Made by a program: the position numbers and the translations under genes
Assembly (NCBI GenBank): GCA_016756855.1
Contig: JAESPD010000002.1
Span: 1-64,000, forward strand
DNA from: a gamma proteobacterium endosymbiont of Lamellibrachia anaximandri
GTDB lineage: Bacteria > Pseudomonadota > Gammaproteobacteria > Chromatiales > Chromatiaceae
Length of the DNA stretch: 64,000 nt
Reading direction: 5' to 3'
Shown: piece by piece, positions 20,874-32,976 of the stretch
How the letters are laid out: every line of letters begins with the position of its first letter
Position numbering within the stretch: position 1 is the first letter of the stretch
The notes under the pieces: generated by a model
What the model saw: the letters and a program-made list of their open reading frames with translations, nothing else
Database searches by the model: none
What the model was told of the DNA's origin: nothing

Positions 20874-21938
20874 ATGCGGATAGGCATACCGAAGGAGATC
20901 AAGCCACTGGAGGCTCGTGTCGGGCTGGTTCCCGAGGCATGTGCCGAACTGGTTCGTGCGGGTCATGAACTCTTTATTGAGGCAGGGGCTGGCGAGGCAA
21001 GCGGCTATCCTGATGAGTCTTATAGCCAGCTGGGTATCACGCTTCTGCCGGATGCTGAGGCGCTTTTTGGCCAGGCTGAAATAATTGTCAAGGTGAAGGA
21101 GCCGATTGCCGGGGAACCGGAGATGCTGCGGCAGGATCACCTGCTGTTCTGTTTTCTGCATCTTGCGGCCAATTCCCAACTGACCCGTCAACTATTGGAT
21201 TCCGGCGTCACCGCAGTGGCTTTTGAGACGCTCGCAGATCGAGGCGGGTTACCGGTGTTGGCGCCGATGAGCGACATCGCTGGCCGTCTGGCCGTGCAGA
21301 TAGGTGCAGGTCTGTTGCATCAACCGGCGGGTGGAAAGGGAATTCTGCTGGGCGGACTTCCCGCTGCTGAACGGGGCAGGGTGGTTGTGCTCGGGGCGGG
21401 GCAGGCCGGAGGCAACGCTGTGCGCATGGCCGCTGCCATGGGTGCCCAGGTGACAGTGTTTGACCGGCAACGGGAACGCATGGCTGCAATGCGCGCCGTC
21501 GGTGAGAATGTCACGGCGCTCTATCCCTATTCGACAAGTATCTCCGCTGCGGTTGCGGGAGCCGATCTTCTCGTCGGTGCGGTGTTGATTCCCGGCGCCA
21601 AAGCGCCGCACCTGGTTTCCAAAGCCCAGGTTGCGAGCATGCAGCCTGGTAGTGTGGTCATCGATATCTCGGTGGATCAGGGAGGGTGTATTGAGACAAC
21701 CCGCCCGACGACCTACGAGTCACCCACTTTTCTGCTGGACGGCATCATCCATTTCGGGGTAACGAATATGCCGGGCGCGGTACCCCGCAGTGCCTCGCAA
21801 ACCCTCTCCGCTGCAATGCTTCCCTATCTGCAACGTCTGGCTGCCGGAAAGCTGGCAGAGGACGAAGTGCTGTCGTCTGCGGTGAATGTTTCCGGTGGCG
21901 AAATTGTGCATCCCGCCTTGCGCAAACAGTATATGTGA
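20874..21938 (+). CDS. ald: alanine dehydrogenase
   Basis: Catalyses reversible NAD-dependent deamination of L-alanine to pyruvate. 354 residues. The N-terminal [20 protein letters not shown], substrate-site IIVKVKEPI and [13 protein letters not shown], and the NAD-binding [22 protein letters not shown] (about 168-189) all fit Ald rather than transhydrogenase. It lies between trxB and ftsK, where E. coli carries lrp. Confidence 0.93.
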   Translation: MRIGIPKEIKPLEARVGLVPEACAELVRAGHELFIEAGAGEASGYPDESYSQLGITLLPDAEALFGQAEIIVKVKEPIAGEPEMLRQDHLLFCFLHLAANSQLTRQLLDSGVTAVAFETLADRGGLPVLAPMSDIAGRLAVQIGAGLLHQPAGGKGILLGGLPAAERGRVVVLGAGQAGGNAVRMAAAMGAQVTVFDRQRERMAAMRAVGENVTALYPYSTSISAAVAGADLLVGAVLIPGAKAPHLVSKAQVASMQPGSVVIDISVDQGGCIETTRPTTYESPTFLLDGIIHFGVTNMPGAVPRSASQTLSAAMLPYLQRLAAGKLAEDEVLSSAVNVSGGEIVHPALRKQYM

Positions 21939-21992
21939 AACTAGAATAAGAATGCGTGCTAACTCAATAATTATTAGGGTCATTCATCCGAC

Positions 21993-22069
21993 GTAGGCCT
22001 GATCAAGCGTAGCGGACCAGGCGCTGGCGTACATGGGTTGCCGGTTCCGCTACGCTTGAACTGGCCTAC
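21993..22069. repeat. palindromic intergenic repeat, copy 1
   Basis: Arms 21993-22016 and 22046-22069 are near-perfect reverse complements built on GTAGGCC, TCAAGCGTAGCGG and flanking bases. The right arm, reverse-complemented and extended to 22038, matches 26497-26528 at 31 of 32 bases. This shows a dispersed family of REP-like type. Confidence 0.75.
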
Positions 22070-22108
22070 ATATTCAGAACAAATTTTTGCTTAATTCAGG
22101 ATAATCAA

Positions 22109-24415
22109 TTGCAGGCAAAATCAAAGGATTCGGTTGATCAGACACCCTTTGCAGCGCATGTCGGTCATGCATTGCGGGAGGGCGCCATGTGGAGTCTGTT
22201 CTGTCTCAGTGGTTATCTCCTGCTTACACTCATTACCTATTCGGGTAATGACCCGGGCTGGTCTTACACGGGACCCTCGGCTCAAGTGATTAATTCAGGC
22301 GGTCCTGCGGGCGCTTGGTTTGCCGATGTTTTTTTCTACCTGTTTGGTATTTTTGCCTACCTCTTTCCCATCATGTTGAGTTGGAGTGCCGTACTGGTTT
22401 TCAGGCGCCGCAATCCGGACGATACCGTCAACGTCAATCTGGTCGCCGTTCGCTGGATCGGTTTCTTCATCACCCTGGCTGCCGGCAGCGCGCTGGCGGC
22501 ACTGCATACTGCACATTTGAAGTTGGGATTACCCACCGGTACGGGTGGCGTACTCGGTGCCTCTCTGGGCGGCTATTTTGAGGCGATATTCAGCCGCTCA
22601 GGCAGCAGCCTGCTGCTGCTGGCGCTTTTTCTCAGTGGATTTACCCTGTTTACCGGTGTCTCCTGGTTCACCGTGATGGACGGAATTGGTGGAACTGTGC
22701 TGAACGCGCTGAGGTGGATGTTGCTCAAGATCAGCGATCTGCGAGAAAGACGTGTTGCCAATCAGGCACGTAAAAGCCGGGCTGAGACGGTACAGAGAGA
22801 GAAAAAACGGGTCAGCAAACGTAAACCGCCGAAGATTGAACCGGTCATCAAAGCCCTCAAGCCCAGCATGCGGGAGGAGCGGGAGCGCCAGGTGCCGCTC
22901 TTCGATGCTGATCCCAACAGCGAACTGCCCCCGCTGGCGCTGCTGGAACCTGCAAAGCACTCCGGCCCCCAATTCTCTGAGGAGTCACTGCAGGCCATGT
23001 CCCGCCTGGTGGAGTTGAAATTCAGCGACTTCGATATCGAGCTGGAGGTCGTGGCGGTACACCCCGGTCCCGTGGTTACATTGTACGAGTTGCAACTGGC
23101 TCCAGGCACCAAGGTGAGCAAGATAACCGGTCTGTCCAAAGATCTGGCCCGGGCGCTCTCCACGGTGGCGGTCCGCGTGGTGGAGGTGATTCCGGGCAAG
23201 TCTGTGATTGGTCTTGAAATACCCAACGAAAACCGTGAGATGGTCTATCTCAGCGAGGTGCTCAAGTCCGAAGTCTATGACTCGGCGAAATCACCCCTCA
23301 CACTGGCGCTGGGAAAAGATATTGCCGGTAATCCGATGGTGGCTGATCTGGGACGCATGCCCCACGCGCTGATTGCCGGTACCACCGGTTCCGGTAAATC
23401 AGTGGCGATCAACGCCATGATTCTAAGCCTGCTCTACAAGGCCAAGCCCACCGATGTTCGCATGATCATGGTCGATCCGAAGATGCTGGAGCTGTCGGTC
23501 TACGAGGGCATTCCCCATCTGCTGACACCAGTAGTGACCGATATGCAGGAGGCAGGCAATGCCCTGCGCTGGTGTGTCGGTGAGATGGAACGGCGCTACA
23601 GACTGATGGCAAATCTGGGCGTGCGTAATATCGCCGGTTTCAATCGTAAGGTAAAAGACGCTATAAAAGCGGGTGAACCGATCAAGGATCCACTGTTTCA
23701 GCCTGAGCCGACTGACATCATCGAGGCGATGGCTTACCCGACGCTGGAACCTCTGCCCTATATCGTGGTCATTATCGATGAGCTGGCGGATTTGATGATG
23801 GTGGCCCGCAAGAAGGTGGAGGAGTTGATCGCCAGGTTGGCGCAGAAGGCCCGCGCTTCGGGTATCCACCTGATTCTTGCCACGCAGAGACCCTCCGTGG
23901 ATGTGATCACCGGTCTGATCAAGGCCAATATACCGACCCGGATCGCCTTTCAAGTCTCATCCCGCATCGACTCCAGAACCATTCTGGATCAGATGGGCGC
24001 CGAACATCTGCTGGGGCATGGCGACATGCTCTATCAAGGCCCTGGGGGGAATATTCCCCAACGCATGCACGGTGCCTTTGTGGATGACAATGAGGTCCAC
24101 AGAGTGGTGAGCCATCTGAAAGCGAACGCCGGTCCGGATTATCTGCAAGAGATTGTGCAGGAGGCAACCGAGGCGGTTCCCGGTTTTCCGGCGGAATCCG
24201 GTGATGTGGAAGATCTTGACCCGCTCTATGATGAAGCGGTGCAGATTGTGACCCAGACGCGTCGTGCCTCAATTTCCGGCGTTCAGCGCAGACTGAAGAT
24301 TGGCTACAACCGGGCGGCCAGAATGATCGAAGAGATGGAACGTACCGGTATCGTCACACCGGTGGAATCGAACGGCAGCCGAGAAGTATTGGCTCCGCCG
24401 CCACCAGAGGATTGA
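22109..24415 (+). CDS. ftsK: DNA translocase FtsK
   Basis: Membrane-anchored ATPase that pumps chromosomal DNA at the division septum and activates XerCD at dif. The 768 residues give an N-terminal four-helix membrane domain (about 25-200), a short charged linker, the translocase alpha and beta domains with Walker A GTTGSGKS (424-431) and [13 protein letters not shown], and a C-terminal winged-helix gamma domain (about 700-760, [20 protein letters not shown]). The linker is much shorter than in E. coli FtsK. The start is TTG at 22109 with CAGGA upstream. Confidence 0.95.
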   Translation: MQAKSKDSVDQTPFAAHVGHALREGAMWSLFCLSGYLLLTLITYSGNDPGWSYTGPSAQVINSGGPAGAWFADVFFYLFGIFAYLFPIMLSWSAVLVFRRRNPDDTVNVNLVAVRWIGFFITLAAGSALAALHTAHLKLGLPTGTGGVLGASLGGYFEAIFSRSGSSLLLLALFLSGFTLFTGVSWFTVMDGIGGTVLNALRWMLLKISDLRERRVANQARKSRAETVQREKKRVSKRKPPKIEPVIKALKPSMREERERQVPLFDADPNSELPPLALLEPAKHSGPQFSEESLQAMSRLVELKFSDFDIELEVVAVHPGPVVTLYELQLAPGTKVSKITGLSKDLARALSTVAVRVVEVIPGKSVIGLEIPNENREMVYLSEVLKSEVYDSAKSPLTLALGKDIAGNPMVADLGRMPHALIAGTTGSGKSVAINAMILSLLYKAKPTDVRMIMVDPKMLELSVYEGIPHLLTPVVTDMQEAGNALRWCVGEMERRYRLMANLGVRNIAGFNRKVKDAIKAGEPIKDPLFQPEPTDIIEAMAYPTLEPLPYIVVIIDELADLMMVARKKVEELIARLAQKARASGIHLILATQRPSVDVITGLIKANIPTRIAFQVSSRIDSRTILDQMGAEHLLGHGDMLYQGPGGNIPQRMHGAFVDDNEVHRVVSHLKANAGPDYLQEIVQEATEAVPGFPAESGDVEDLDPLYDEAVQIVTQTRRASISGVQRRLKIGYNRAARMIEEMERTGIVTPVESNGSREVLAPPPPED

Positions 24416-24420
24416 ATCGT

Positions 24421-25056
24421 TTGGCACTTAAAATGAATAACTTCAGGATTTTACTGTTGTTGGCACTGTTTTGGACCTCACTCGGCATTCGGGCTGATGA
24501 GGGGGCCAAGCAGCTGCAACTTTTTCTGCGCAATCTGAACACTTTGCAGGCGGATTTTCAGCAGACCCTGACGACCCCGGAGCTCGAAGGCACCTTCATT
24601 ACCAACGGCACCTTCTATCTCAACCGTCCAGGGCGTTTTCGCTGGGAATATGCTCCACCGAATGAGCAGATCATTGTCGCCGACGGCAACCGTGTCTGGC
24701 TCCATGACGTCGAGTTGGAACAGGTTTCCCATCGCAGTCAGCATGCGGCGTTAAAGGGAACGCCGGCACTGCTGCTGAGCGACACCAGCCCGGTCGGGCG
24801 TTATTTCGACATACGGGAGCTGGGGGAAAAAGAGGGGCTGATCTGGGTGGAGCTCCTGCCCAAGCAGAAGGATGTGCAGTTCAATCATCTTCGCCTTGGA
24901 TTGGCTGATCATGAACTGCGGCGCATGGAGATGTCCGACAGCTTTGGACAGGTAACCCGTTTCGTCTTTTCCAACATAGCACGTAATACAGATCTGCAAG
25001 ACGAACTGTTTATCTTTGATCCCCCATCCGGTCTCGATCTGATCGGCGATCTATGA
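24421..25056 (+). CDS. lolA: outer-membrane lipoprotein carrier protein
   Basis: Periplasmic chaperone that takes lipoproteins from the LolCDE-type transporter to LolB. About 211 residues with a signal peptide ([21 protein letters not shown]). Family landmarks are [22 protein letters not shown] and [14 protein letters not shown] choose TTG at 24421 because AGAGGA lies 9 bp upstream; TTG at 24412 and ATG at 24433 are alternatives that leave the mature protein the same. It overlaps rarA by 4 bp. The matching lolC and lolD genes are at 48-50 kb. Confidence 0.93.
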   Translation: MALKMNNFRILLLLALFWTSLGIRADEGAKQLQLFLRNLNTLQADFQQTLTTPELEGTFITNGTFYLNRPGRFRWEYAPPNEQIIVADGNRVWLHDVELEQVSHRSQHAALKGTPALLLSDTSPVGRYFDIRELGEKEGLIWVELLPKQKDVQFNHLRLGLADHELRRMEMSDSFGQVTRFVFSNIARNTDLQDELFIFDPPSGLDLIGDL

Positions 25057-26375
25057 TCGAAGCCGACCTGTTCAGCCGCGAGCCCGATAGCGGAATGCGC
25101 CCGCTGGCAGATCGCATCCGCCCCCGCACTATGGATGAGTTTGTCGGACAGTCGCACATTGTCGGTCCGGGTAAACCACTGAGGCGTGCCATCGAGGAGG
25201 ATCGGTTGCACTCGATGATCTTCTGGGGACCACCGGGCACCGGCAAGACCACCCTCGCCAGTCTTATAGCCGGGCATTCTGGTGCCAACTTTCTCAGCCT
25301 CTCGGCGGTGTTGTCCGGTGTAAAGGATATCCGAGCTGCAGTTGAGCAGGCGCGTCTCTCCCGGCAGCAGGAGAACCGGGCGACTGTGCTCTTTATCGAT
25401 GAGGTACACCGTTTCAACAAGTCCCAGCAAGATGCGTTTCTCCCCCATGTGGAGGATGGCACCGTCGTCTTCATCGGCGCCACTACAGAGAACCCTTCGT
25501 TTGAACTCAACAATGCACTCCTCTCCCGCGCACGAACCTATGTGCTCAAGTCCCTGACCGAGGATGATATAAAACGTATCATTCGACAGGCATTGAGCGA
25601 AAAAGAGCGGGGGTTGGGAGAGCGTGAACTGCAGATGGACGATGAGGTTTGCGGGATGCTTGCGGAAGCGGCAGATGGTGATGCCCGCCGGGCTTTGAAT
25701 CTGCTGGAGATTGCCTCCGACCTGAGCGAAAACAGTGTGATCGGCAAACCGATTATCGAAGAGGTTGCGACCGGTACACTGCGGCGCTTCGATAAGGGCG
25801 GAGAGGCCTTTTACGATCAAATTTCCGCGCTGCATAAATCGGTACGGGGTTCGGCCCCACAAGCGGCGCTCTACTGGCTTGCCCGTATGATCGATGGGGG
25901 TTGCGACCCCCTCTATATTGCCCGCCGTGTGGTGCGTATGGCATCCGAGGATATCGGCAATGCCGACCCACGGGCGCTGGAGATAACACTCAATGCCTGG
26001 GATACCCAGGAGCGTCTCGGCAGCCCGGAAGGGGAGTTGGCCATTGCACAGGCGGTGACCTACCTGGCCTGTGCGCCAAAAAGCAACGCAGTCTATAGCG
26101 CCTGGAAAAGTGCGCTTGCCGAGGCAAAACAGTCTGGTTCTCTGGAGGTGCCTTTACATCTTCGCAACGCGCCGACCAAATTGATGAAGGAACTCGACTA
26201 CGGCAAGGCCTACCGTTATGCCCATGATGAACCCCATAGCTATGCCGCCGGGGAAAACTATCTGCCCGAACAGCTTGCCGGTCGTGAATTCTATTTTCCC
26301 GTGAACAGGGGGCTGGAGATCAAGATTGCCGAGAAGCTGGCCTACCTGAAAAAACTGGATGCTGAGTCTTTGTAG
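25053..26375 (+). CDS. rarA: replication-associated recombination protein RarA (MgsA)
   Basis: AAA+ ATPase related to clamp loaders and RuvB that acts at stalled replication forks. 440 residues with Walker A GPPGTGKT (59-66), Walker [21 protein letters not shown], sensor [18 protein letters not shown], and the C-terminal tetramer domain with [16 protein letters not shown] overlap with lolA. The position lolA-rarA-crcB-serS is conserved. Confidence 0.96.
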   Translation: MIEADLFSREPDSGMRPLADRIRPRTMDEFVGQSHIVGPGKPLRRAIEEDRLHSMIFWGPPGTGKTTLASLIAGHSGANFLSLSAVLSGVKDIRAAVEQARLSRQQENRATVLFIDEVHRFNKSQQDAFLPHVEDGTVVFIGATTENPSFELNNALLSRARTYVLKSLTEDDIKRIIRQALSEKERGLGERELQMDDEVCGMLAEAADGDARRALNLLEIASDLSENSVIGKPIIEEVATGTLRRFDKGGEAFYDQISALHKSVRGSAPQAALYWLARMIDGGCDPLYIARRVVRMASEDIGNADPRALEITLNAWDTQERLGSPEGELAIAQAVTYLACAPKSNAVYSAWKSALAEAKQSGSLEVPLHLRNAPTKLMKELDYGKAYRYAHDEPHSYAAGENYLPEQLAGREFYFPVNRGLEIKIAEKLAYLKKLDAESL

Positions 26376-26384
26376 TTAGCGTCT

Positions 26385-26528
26385 GGCCGGTTCAAGTGCA
26401 GCAGGACCGGCAATCCCTCGCTTCACCCATTTTGAGCGCCCGATCCGCTGCGCTTGATCGAGCCTACATGCCGGATGTCTCCTCTTTCAATGAGTCGTAG
26501 GCCGGTTCAAGCGTAGCGGAACCGGCAA
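26385..26528. repeat. palindromic intergenic repeat, copies 2 and 3
   Basis: Three arms of the same family seen at 21993-22069: a degenerate forward arm (26385-26413), a reverse arm (26442-26467) and a nearly exact forward arm (26497-26528). The shared core is TCAAGCG(T/C)AGCGG. It fills most of the gap between rarA and crcB. Confidence 0.7.
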
Positions 26529-26596
26529 TTCCACTATCCATCCCACAGGAGCATAGGTAAAATGCTCCATTTCAGCATGCTCAGAGGATAGTCGGT

Positions 26597-26967
26597 TTGA
26601 CGCAGCTATTTGCCATCGCGGCAGGCGGCGCCGCAGGGGCGGTTTTTCGCTTTTGGGTTTCCAACGGCATATACGGTCTGTTTGGCCGTAGCTTCCCGTT
26701 TGGCACCCTTGTGGTCAATGTGGCGGGTTCGCTACTGATGGGTTTTCTCTACATCATGTTACTGGAGAGGATGAGTGTTGCGCCGGAGGTGCGTGCTGTG
26801 CTGCTGGTGGGTTTTCTGGGGGCGTTTACGACTTTCTCAACTTTCTCCATTGAAACTTTGAACCTGATCGAGCAGGCGGATTTTTTTAAGGCGGGCCTGA
26901 ATATTGTCATCAGTGTCACTGCTTGTCTGCTGGCCTGCTGGTTCGGTGTCTTACTTGGGAGGCAGCT

Positions 26968-26971
<4 letters not shown>
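26597..26971 (+). CDS. crcB: fluoride ion exporter CrcB (Fluc)
   Basis: 124-residue membrane protein with four helices that forms a dual-topology fluoride channel. Signature segments GGAAGAVFRFW (residues 9-19) and GFLGAFTTFSTFSIE (about 72-86, with the phenylalanine box and TTFSTF) are present. Start TTG at 26597 is supported by AGAGGA 8 bp upstream. I see no fluoride riboswitch in front. It overlaps the DUF190 gene by ATGA. Confidence 0.93.
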
Positions 26972-28552
<1,581 letters not shown>

Positions 28553-28559
28553 CCTGAAA

Positions 28560-28637
28560 TGTAGGTTGGGTTAGCGCAGCGTAACCCAACAAAATCAAAA
28601 ACTTGTCGGGTTACGCTATCTCTAACCCGACCTACAT
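28560..28637. repeat. palindromic element between serS and ccmI
   Basis: Two adjacent hairpins, GTTGGGTTAGCG...CGTAACCCAAC (28565-28590) and GTCGGGTTACGC...TCTAACCCGAC (near 28604-28631). They are also complementary to each other, so the whole 78 bp is one long palindrome bounded by GTAGG and CCTAC. The convergent genes around it may use it as a terminator. It resembles GTAGGTTGGG-type repeats common in gammaproteobacteria and differs from the family near crcB. Confidence 0.7.
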
Positions 28638-28671
28638 AGAGGCCTTTGCGACACCCTCATCAGGAAAATGG

Positions 28672-29949
28672 TCAGGGATGCAGCCCATTGATGACAACTT
28701 TCACTGTGCCTGTCTGGCCTGGAGTAACAGGTTTGACCTCGCCCTCCGGGTCGCCGGGCTGAGCAATGGGGTTGCCGGAGAGTGAGATACGTGCGCCAAC
28801 CACAACCTCAGGAAAGTTTGAGAGCTTGAACTGCGGCATCATTGCCATGCCGTCATCCAGCGCTATTGTCAGGGGCAGATCCCGCACCTGCTTGCGTGCT
28901 GCCGCCAGTGGCATTGGTGGTCCCTCCAGCGCCTTGGCGTAGATAAATACCAGATCCCCAGGTTTGGTCTTTGCCCGCATCTCTTCGGATAGTGCAATCT
29001 CTAGGGTTATCCTGGATTTGTCCGACGCCGGTGCGGGTTCGGTTGTAGCTGCTGGCTGTTGCTGTACGATACTGGGCAATTTTGGTGCCTCACCCATCTC
29101 TCTGCGCGCATCAGCAAGTGCGTTCGTGATGATGGCCGCATCCTTGTTATCCGGGCCGAGCAGAGTCTGAGCTCTCTCCCAATGTTCGACGGCCGCAGGG
29201 TAGTCTCCACGCTGGTAGGAGACTATTCCCATCATCCAAAGTGCATTGGGGTTATCGCCATCCAGCTCGATGGCCTTCTCGACGAGGGATGCAGCCTTGC
29301 CGGTGAAGCTGTTGCCTTCTGTTTTAGCCAGGCCCTCTGCATAGGCCAGCAAAACAGCGGTGTTTTCCGGGGCCAGTCTCATCGCCTGTCCATAGGCTTC
29401 AAGCCCTTCTTGAACTCTATCCATGGACATATAGCTGCGGGCCAGCATCAGCCAGCCATCGATATTTCCGGGTTGCTCCACCAGCTTGTCTGCCAGTTTT
29501 TGCACCAACTCATCCATTGGCGGCAGGTCTTTGGCTTTCGCCTGGGCGCTGCTCACCACATTGTCAGGTACCTGGCCCGCCAGACGCGGGATGATTTCAG
29601 GGGTGCCCAGTATCTGGTAGATGATCACGGCGCTGACAGGGATAAGCACTGCTGCGCCCATTACCCACTTTCCGCTGCTGCTGTTCATCGTTGCAGACGC
29701 CACTTTGTCGCCCGAGACATCGGTCAAGAGCTCTTTTTCAAGATCCTTGCGGGCAGCATCATAACGGGCCTGATCGAGAATGCCGCTGTCGAGGTCGTTA
29801 TCCAATTCTTCCAGCTGTTGCTGGAAAACCTCGAGATTGAGTTCATCGGAACTGATGCCTGTATTCTTAAAGCCTCTTAGTAAAGGCAGAACAACAAAGG
29901 CCATGGCCAGGAGGGTCAACCCGGCCGCAATAATCCAGAAAAGGGTCAT
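28672..29949 (-). CDS. ccmI: cytochrome c maturation protein CcmI
   Basis: 425 residues. Two N-terminal membrane helices (about 3-23 and 92-112) flank a cytosolic leucine-zipper-like loop; the periplasmic part holds TPR repeats (about 150-270, e.g. GWLMLARSYMSMDRVQEGLEAY), then a C-terminal beta-rich domain. CcmI binds the apocytochrome C-terminus and delivers it to CcmF/H. It is last in the ccm operon and starts in a 4-bp overlap with ccmH. Confidence 0.92.
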   Translation of the reverse strand: MTLFWIIAAGLTLLAMAFVVLPLLRGFKNTGISSDELNLEVFQQQLEELDNDLDSGILDQARYDAARKDLEKELLTDVSGDKVASATMNSSSGKWVMGAAVLIPVSAVIIYQILGTPEIIPRLAGQVPDNVVSSAQAKAKDLPPMDELVQKLADKLVEQPGNIDGWLMLARSYMSMDRVQEGLEAYGQAMRLAPENTAVLLAYAEGLAKTEGNSFTGKAASLVEKAIELDGDNPNALWMMGIVSYQRGDYPAAVEHWERAQTLLGPDNKDAAIITNALADARREMGEAPKLPSIVQQQPAATTEPAPASDKSRITLEIALSEEMRAKTKPGDLVFIYAKALEGPPMPLAAARKQVRDLPLTIALDDGMAMMPQFKLSNFPEVVVGARISLSGNPIAQPGDPEGEVKPVTPGQTGTVKVVINGLHP

Positions 29950-30434
29950 TTTTTTGCGTCCTTGGAATCAGACGGTTGCTTAAGAAGGGTGTCGAGCCGC
30001 TGTTGCTCATCGTTCGAGAGTTCGGTCTCTTGGGTCACGCTTTTTTTCCGTAGCGCCCGGATAAGTACCAAAGCGCCAATGATCAGCAGTACCAGCGGGC
30101 CGAACCAGAGGGGGTAGGTCGAGGGTTTCATCGGCGGATCGTAGAGGACAAAATCACCATATCGGGCAACCATGAAACGGATGACGTCGTCCTTACCCTG
30201 TCCTGCGGTCATCATATCGAAAATCTCGTTGCGCAGATCCACCGCCAGCTCGGCATTGGAACCGGCCAGGGACTCATTCTGGCAGACGAGGCAGCGCATC
30301 TCATCGATGACCTCGCGAAAATCAGCTGCCTTTTGTGGATCCTCGAATGTGTACTCTGCCAGTGTGGCGGCGTGGAGCGGGGTGGCGAATACGAGAAAAA
30401 ACAGGCTCAGTAGAAAGCTACGCACGAACATCAT
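29946..30434 (-). CDS. ccmH: cytochrome c maturation thiol protein CcmH (CcmL type)
   Basis: 162 residues with a signal peptide, the redox motif RCLVCQ (Cys48 and Cys51), a three-helix periplasmic domain and a C-terminal membrane anchor (about 108-126). It reduces apocytochrome CxxCH cysteines before haem attachment. It lacks the fused TPR part of E. coli CcmH, which is the separate ccmI gene here. ATGA overlaps on both sides. Confidence 0.95.
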   Translation of the reverse strand: MMFVRSFLLSLFFLVFATPLHAATLAEYTFEDPQKAADFREVIDEMRCLVCQNESLAGSNAELAVDLRNEIFDMMTAGQGKDDVIRFMVARYGDFVLYDPPMKPSTYPLWFGPLVLLIIGALVLIRALRKKSVTQETELSNDEQQRLDTLLKQPSDSKDAKK

Positions 30435-30970
30435 CCTTTCTTTTTGAGTTCCGCCACCATCGGCAGAATCTTGTCACGAATCAGATCCGGATTTACCGGT
30501 CCGGCATGCTTGTAGTGGATGATGCCCTTGGCATCGACCAGAAAGGTCTCCGGTGCGCCGTAGACACCCAAGTCGATCGCTGTGCGGCCTTTCTTGTCGA
30601 AGATATTAGCGGCATAGGGATTACCCAACTGCCTGAGCCAAGTTTGAGCAGCGGCGCGTTCATCTTTCCAATTGAGGCCGTAGATGTCGACCTTGTTCAT
30701 GCGGCCGAGCTGTACCAGGGTTTCATGTTCAGCCCGGCAGGAGACACACCAAGTCGCCCAGACGTTGAGCAGATAGACCTTGCCCAGCAGATCCTTATTG
30801 GTGATCTGAGTATCGGGTTGTTCCAACAGGGGCAGAGAGAACTCGGGCACCTGCTTGCCGATCAGGGGGGAGGGGATCTCCCGCGGGTTCATGTCGAGTC
30901 CCTTGAACAGGAACGTGGCAATCACTGCAAAGATCGCCAAAGGTACGAGGAAACGCAGGTAACGACTCAT
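30431..30970 (-). CDS. ccmG: thiol:disulfide interchange protein CcmG/DsbE
   Basis: 179-residue membrane-anchored periplasmic thioredoxin-fold protein with active site WCVSC (Cys75 and Cys78). The family helix-loop GLNWKDERAAAQTWL and the cis-proline segment (GAPETFLVD) are present. It keeps apocytochrome and CcmH thiols reduced. Starts in an ATGA overlap with ccmF. Confidence 0.95.
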   Translation of the reverse strand: MSRYLRFLVPLAIFAVIATFLFKGLDMNPREIPSPLIGKQVPEFSLPLLEQPDTQITNKDLLGKVYLLNVWATWCVSCRAEHETLVQLGRMNKVDIYGLNWKDERAAAQTWLRQLGNPYAANIFDKKGRTAIDLGVYGAPETFLVDAKGIIHYKHAGPVNPDLIRDKILPMVAELKKKG

Positions 30971-32976
30971 GAATGACTCTCCGCAGCGGCCGGGGTCGAA
31001 CTCCCTGCCGTCAGGGTGGATGTGGAACTGGCTCGTTTGCGGGCGGTGCGATAGCGTCTGTCCGTGATGGCGAGCAGCCCCCCGAGGCCCATGAAGATCG
31101 AGGCTATCCAGATCCAGCGGATATAGGGTTTGTAGTAGAGTCGCATACTCCAGTCACCGCCACCCAGGGATTCTCCGAGAGAGACATAGAGATCACGGGT
31201 CAGTCCCCAGTCGATTCCCGCTTCAGTCATGGGGCGTGTCTGTACAAAATAGGTGCGTTTCTCAGGCAGCAGGATGGCGATCTGTTCTCCATCCTTGGAA
31301 ATCAGAAAACGTCCACGATGGGCATTGTAGTTCGGTCCGGGAAACTCACTGACGCCCTCGAACTTGAAATCATAGCCGGCAATGTTTGCAGTATCACCGG
31401 GAGACATGCGGATGTCCTGCTCGATACCGTAGTTGGAAACCATGGTAACGCCGACGATAAACATGGCCACGCCCATATGGGCGAGAATCATGCCGTAGTA
31501 GCTGCGCCCACCACCCGAGAGATCTCTCAGGAAGCCATTGAACCCTGCTTTATGCTTGAGCCGTTCTTTGACGTTGACCAGATGGGAGGTCACCACCCAC
31601 ATCGCCAGTCCCATGCCGAGACCCACCATCAGGTTACCGTCGGAAAACAGGGGCAGCAGGGTGAGCAGACCGAAGGCCAGGCTGACGACAAACGCGACTC
31701 TCAACTGCTTGACCAGGAAGGCGGCATCGGTGTGTTTCCAACGGGAGATCGATCCCACGCCGATCAATAACGCCAGAAAAGGCGTCAGCAGGACGAACAT
31801 CTTGTTGAACCAGGGGAATCCGACGGAGATCTTGCCCCACTCCATGGCATCGTAGATCAGCGGCGCCAGGGTGCCGAGCAGGATCAGACCGGCCAGCACC
31901 GATAATAGTAAATTGTTGCCCAACAGAAAGGTTTCACGGGAGATCAGGTCGAAGCGGCCCCCGCCGGAGATATAGGGAGCGCGCCACGCATAGAGCATGA
32001 GGGAGCCACCGATCGCGACCAGAAGAAAGATCAGGATGAAGACGCCGCGTTCCGGATCTGACGCGAAGGAGTGGACGGAGGTCAACACGCCGGATCGGAC
32101 GAGGAAGGTGCCGAGCAGACTCAGGGAGAAGGCAAACAGCGCCAACAGCACGGTCCAGCTCTTGAAGGCGCCCCGTTTCTCGGTCACCGCCAGTGAGTGC
32201 ATCAGGGCAGTGCCTACGAGCCATGGCATCAAAGAGGCATTCTCCACCGGATCCCAGAACCACCAGCCACCCCAGCCCAGCTCATAGTAGGCCCACCAAC
32301 TGCCCAGTGCGATGCCCACCGTCAGAAAGACCCAGGCCACCGTGGTCCAGGGACGTGACCAGCGCGCCCAGGACGCATCCAGCTTGCCGCCAAGGAGGGC
32401 GGCAATGGAGAAGGCAAACGCAACCGAGAAGCCGACATAACCCATGTATAGCAGCGGGGGATGAATGGCCAATCCCGGATCCTGCAGCATGGGGTTGAGT
32501 TCGCGGCCCTCAAACGGCACCGGAAAAGTGCGGTCGAAAGGGTTGGAGGTCAGCAGCAGGAACAGCAGGAAACCGATGCTGATCATGCCCATTACCGACA
32601 GAACCCGGGCGACCACAGGCAGCGGCAGGTTACGGCTGAAAAGGGCGATGGCTGCGCTCCAGGCGGCAAGCAGAAAGGCCCACAACAACAGTGATCCTTC
32701 GTGAGCGCCCCATACAGCGGAGATCTTATAGAGATCCGGCAGTTTGGTGTTGCCATGCTGAGCGACATAGATGACCGAGAAGTCGTTGGCCAAAAAGGCA
32801 TTTGCCAAAACTATAGTTGAGAGGGTCAGGAAGAGCAGCTGGCCCCAGACCAATGGCCGTGACAGGGCCATCCAGCTGTGGGTGTTCGTGTAGGAACCCG
32901 CTAGCGGGATGATAGCCTGAATGATGGCAAGGCTGAGTGCCAGGATGAGCGCATAATGTCCGATTTCCGGGATCAT
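30967..32976 (-). CDS. ccmF: haem lyase subunit CcmF
   Basis: 669-residue polytopic membrane protein that takes haem from CcmE and attaches it to apocytochrome c. The WWD haem-handling motif GWGGWWFWDPVENASLMPW is complete. Further hallmarks are LPDLYKISAVWGAHEGSLLL and GLAIHPPLLYMGYVGF. About 15 membrane helices are expected. Coupled by overlaps to ccmE and ccmG. Confidence 0.97.
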   Translation of the reverse strand: MIPEIGHYALILALSLAIIQAIIPLAGSYTNTHSWMALSRPLVWGQLLFLTLSTIVLANAFLANDFSVIYVAQHGNTKLPDLYKISAVWGAHEGSLLLWAFLLAAWSAAIALFSRNLPLPVVARVLSVMGMISIGFLLFLLLTSNPFDRTFPVPFEGRELNPMLQDPGLAIHPPLLYMGYVGFSVAFAFSIAALLGGKLDASWARWSRPWTTVAWVFLTVGIALGSWWAYYELGWGGWWFWDPVENASLMPWLVGTALMHSLAVTEKRGAFKSWTVLLALFAFSLSLLGTFLVRSGVLTSVHSFASDPERGVFILIFLLVAIGGSLMLYAWRAPYISGGGRFDLISRETFLLGNNLLLSVLAGLILLGTLAPLIYDAMEWGKISVGFPWFNKMFVLLTPFLALLIGVGSISRWKHTDAAFLVKQLRVAFVVSLAFGLLTLLPLFSDGNLMVGLGMGLAMWVVTSHLVNVKERLKHKAGFNGFLRDLSGGGRSYYGMILAHMGVAMFIVGVTMVSNYGIEQDIRMSPGDTANIAGYDFKFEGVSEFPGPNYNAHRGRFLISKDGEQIAILLPEKRTYFVQTRPMTEAGIDWGLTRDLYVSLGESLGGGDWSMRLYYKPYIRWIWIASIFMGLGGLLAITDRRYRTARKRASSTSTLTAGSSTPAAAESHS

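Noticed and set aside
26520-26596. Possible fluoride riboswitch before crcB
   Set aside because: I could not find the conserved pseudoknot segments of the crcB RNA motif, and most of the gap is repeat sequence.
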